Shown here: piece by piece, positions 60,856 through 64,000 of the stretch
How positions within the stretch are numbered: position 1 is the first letter of the stretch
How the letters are laid out: every line of letters starts with the position of its first letter
NCBI GenBank assembly: GCA_030737835.1
Contig: CM060847.1
Location: 8,632,704 to 8,696,703 of the forward strand
Source: Acorus gramineus
Taxonomy: Eukaryota; Streptophyta; Magnoliopsida; Acorales; Acoraceae
DNA: 64,000 nt
Direction of reading: 5' to 3'
The notes under the pieces: generated by a model
The model's database searches: none
What the model was told of the DNA's origin: nothing
The model's input: only the letters and a program-made list of their open reading frames with translations
Program-made: the position numbers and the translations under genes

Positions 60856-62786
60856 CTTTCTAAACGATGAAAATCCATATGTATATAAGCTAATCAATTA
60901 ACTGAAAAAAATATTATGAATCCGATTGGAATCCGTATCTAAAATATCAGAAATATCCAATATTCGAAGATCTAGAGTGTGGATATGAATATCAGTTTAT
61001 CTGATTAAAAAAAATCCGTGTTTCACATATATTATAAAAATATATATATTTATATTATATATTGTCCATATTGTTATCTTGTATGATAAATTAAAATGAT
61101 AATATATTATAATACTATTAAATTTTCAATGTATAACATTCAAACATGTCTATTATCCTAAAAATATCTGTACTCTATCCGTATCCGAAGAAATCTGAAT
61201 TCAAAAATTAATTTTTGTATTCGAATTCAAAATTAGGATATAAATATTAACATATCTAAATATTAACATTATCTTGATTATATATTTTCAAAATTGTGAT
61301 TATAGATTATATATGTCAAATAAATTGTTAAAAAATCATCATAATTATGCCACAAATTAATAATCCAATACAATATTTATTAAAACATTCAAAATTCAAA
61401 ATGTAAACTATTGGGACCCAACTTTATTTTTCATATGCATTCAAGAGTTATAAAAAAATAAATATATACTCTTCAATCCTAAGAAATTAATGGATGCAAT
61501 AAATGTTGGATATATGATAAGTTTATTCTCCAACAATTACAACAAAATAAATATATACTCGGCTAAAAAACTCCAAAATAGTTGAATAAAATATCTCCTT
61601 GTCTCCAAGGCAAATCATTCCTCCACGAAAACATCAATCGAATTGAAATAAAAACCTTACCCAAATTAATTAATCAATTCCGAGAGAATAAATGTCATTT
61701 AATCTTCTTATTATTATTAGGGTTCATCCCCCAAATTCATCCCCACATATAAAATGAAAAGAATTTTAATTTGTTGGTTTGTGCATTCTTATATTTTTGG
61801 TCATCAACAGTGAGTTATCCTATAATTTAAATGGAGTATATTATATATGATTAGTTTTTTTTTATAAAATTTCTGATTTATATCATTTTTTTTATTTAGT
61901 AAGACATTGATTAATCGCAAGGTTTCTTTCTTCACAACTTCTAAGGCGAGGTGAAGATTCAGTTCAAAGAGCAACATATATAAAATATGTGAGAATGGCT
62001 TCACTCTCACATTTATCATCTTTTTAATTTCTATAATTCACTATTTTAATTATATTTTTCTAAAGATTTCTTTCAAATCACAAAAGAAAATTAGGGGTTT
62101 AAATATCTTTAATGAAGTATTATCACAAAATTATAGTAACAAATATTATTTTATTCCAATATGTAAGGTTTTAGATTCGAATAAGATTTGATGTTATAGA
62201 AGATTTTATTCATATGATTTTTTCATTATAATTTGATTCCAATATTTTTCTATTCAAAAATTTATTTTTTTCTTTAGTTCCCTATCTTCAATAAAAAATT
62301 TACTCATTCTCGCATTTTTTCCTTTGTTACCTTGAGAGTCAAAAAAAGAAATCTCATATAATTATATTTTTTTTCCCTTTACAGATGCTTCTTATTTTCT
62401 CTACTTTGGTTGGAAGTAGCACAAGAGTGGAACTGGCATTTATTCATACATCTTTTCCAATATAATTTCATTCTTGTTTTATGATATTTTCATAATCAAA
62501 ATAGAGCACTATTTTTTATTAAACTAATAGTAAATTATATCTTCCATGTCCTTTCATTTTATAAGCATTCCCTATTCATGAGAATATTTAAGATATCTTA
62601 ATATAATTATAGATTAATAAATATATAAACTATTTATCCAATTTAAGTAAAATTTTCTATCCTATATTTTCCTCGAATTAGCTTTTCATGAAAAAAGAAT
62701 ATGTAGTCGTCTTCCCTTTCTTTTCAGTAATTTCAAAATGAGTTTTCATTTTTTATAGAAATCATGACAAAAAATAATAATATTTT

Positions 62787-62864
62787 TGTAACGCCCCCAC
62801 TTCCACGACTCCGTTTTGAAGCGAGAAATCCGGGTGCGTTAACTAAATTCCTCGAATCTCAGAG

Positions 62865-62906
<42 letters not shown>

Positions 62907-64000
62907 CATCCAGAGAACATACGAATACATCACCATAATTATACATATATTGTCAAGCTAAAATCCAACACAAATTCAATATACATCGAACAACTAAATT
63001 TATATATCCACACTATCATACATATGGGTCCTCTACATGCCAAAGAAATGACCAACACCTTTTACACAAGTCTAGTGCTCCGGAAATAAAATACGAGCTT
63101 CAAACTCCAACGCCTTAACGAGATCGACAACCACCAACAGCTAATCTGAAAGGTTGGGAAGAGAGAGGGATGAGCTACCACACGCTCAGTGAATGGACAC
63201 AAGTGTCCCAATAATATATTATACTTCAAAATAATCAGTTAAAAAGTGTCTATGGAACAATTGTTGTAATATAAAGCAAAGCTTATAATAAAGAAGCCAT
63301 TTAAAACATTCAAGGATATAATAACATTTCTCTTTCGAAAAAAATGTGATGTCATAAAAATCTTCTCATGATTTCAAACTACATGATGTATATGAATGCA
63401 ACGGACACGCATGCCCGCTTTCCACGACACCTAGCCGCAGAGATTTCACTTTGGAAATCGGGCCACGTAGACATAGCCACCTAGACTTGGGTCAAATTTA
63501 GACCGCAGCCACCTAGACTGAGCCACCTAGACGATTTGATGCATGCACAATCAAAACTACTTCTTTCAAGTATACAGCATGCGACAATTTTCATAAATCC
63601 CATAATTTCCAATGCATACAATATATCCAAAATATCAACCTATATGATGATAACATGCTCATATGGTTCATACAAGATAGATTTCATAATCATAAAATAA
63701 CATGATGCTTTTCAAATAATATAGAGACATCCACTCACCTCCAGTCCACGCAATACAAACCGATGCACGTGCATGAACGCTACACACTCGCACGTGGATA
63801 ACCTAGCATAACAATTATGCAATCAATAAATAAGAAAATCATTCAATCATGACAAACAACTGACAACAACACTCGGCCCAATAATCCCAAGAGCCCGTAC
63901 CAAATAGACCTACAATCCGCAACTCACCTTAAAGGCCTAACAAAAATCCCAACTCCAAATAAATATTAAAGTGTTCATATCTCACAATGATTGGATAATC
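62787..64000. mobile_element. LTR-element fossil, gypsy-like, running off the window
   Basis: Begins TGTAACGCCCCCAC, a common start of Ty3-gypsy LTRs of plants. The next 1.2 kb is LTR-like, with a (TA)n tract at 62868-62904 and repeated GCCACCTAGAC motifs at about 63475-63535. No internal region is inside the window, so orientation and completeness cannot be judged. Confidence 0.5.

Larger units (their letters stand above)
58570..64000. other. AT-rich intergenic region downstream of the window's last gene start
   Basis: The first few hundred bases are the probable CCCH gene promoter and leader. From about 59100 the DNA is extremely AT-rich, with no open frame of interest. It holds a possible Helitron 5' end, a long TA microsatellite, two direct duplications, and an LTR start at 62787. 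Confidence 0.6.

Noticed and set aside
59100-62786. CRISPR-like or satellite array
   Set aside because: The repeats are two-copy direct duplications and microsatellites in AT-rich plant DNA, not regularly spaced arrays.

Overview
The window is nuclear DNA of a flowering plant. It carries six intron-rich genes with GT-AG introns and typical plant families (oleosin, LysM receptor kinase, RST1), set in AT-rich DNA full of MITEs, a tRNA-type SINE, hAT relics and LTR fossils. The sequence alone does not fix the species. The C/G-rich first exons of the oleosin and kinase genes would fit a non-grass monocot or an early-branching lineage, but this is a weak guess.

Layout. 1-5438: intergenic, dominated by short inverted-repeat elements, a hAT transposase relic and a SINE. 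5439-6254 (+): seed oil-body oleosin with one intron. 6255-9817: intergenic with LTR fossils and dispersed AT-rich repeats. 9818-14630 (+): LysM receptor-like kinase, ten exons, 611 aa. 15167-19295 (-): APRF1/SWD2-like WD40 protein, ten exons, 332 aa. 19784-23515 (+): AP-1 clathrin adaptor medium subunit, eleven exons, 428 aa. The last two genes diverge from a 488-bp interval with telo-box-like motifs on both sides. 26060-42918 (+): RST1 (focadhesin-like), 25 exons, 1852 aa. 49922-58569 (-): a CCCH zinc-finger/RRM protein of the RBM26/27 type, six exons, 1100 aa, convergent with RST1. 58570-64000: very AT-rich DNA with a possible Helitron end, a recent 252-bp-period duplication, and the start of a gypsy-type LTR that runs off the window.

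All six gene models were joined by hand from GT-AG sites with phases that match at every junction. All give complete open proteins close to known family lengths, so none looks like a pseudogene. The neighbours do not form a pathway: the genes act in lipid storage, glycan perception, H3K4-linked transcription, Golgi/endosome sorting, cytoplasmic RNA turnover and nuclear RNA binding. RST1 and the RBM26/27-like protein both touch RNA decay in known families (SKI/exosome and nuclear exosome targeting), but their adjacency is probably coincidental.

I found no convincing new biological system. The most distinctive non-genic structures are a GC-rich element packed with TTCGAA palindromes inside an APRF1 intron, a hAT MITE with a perfect 8-bp target duplication inside the LysM kinase gene, two related long foldback elements, and a five-copy family of AT-rich inverted-repeat elements.
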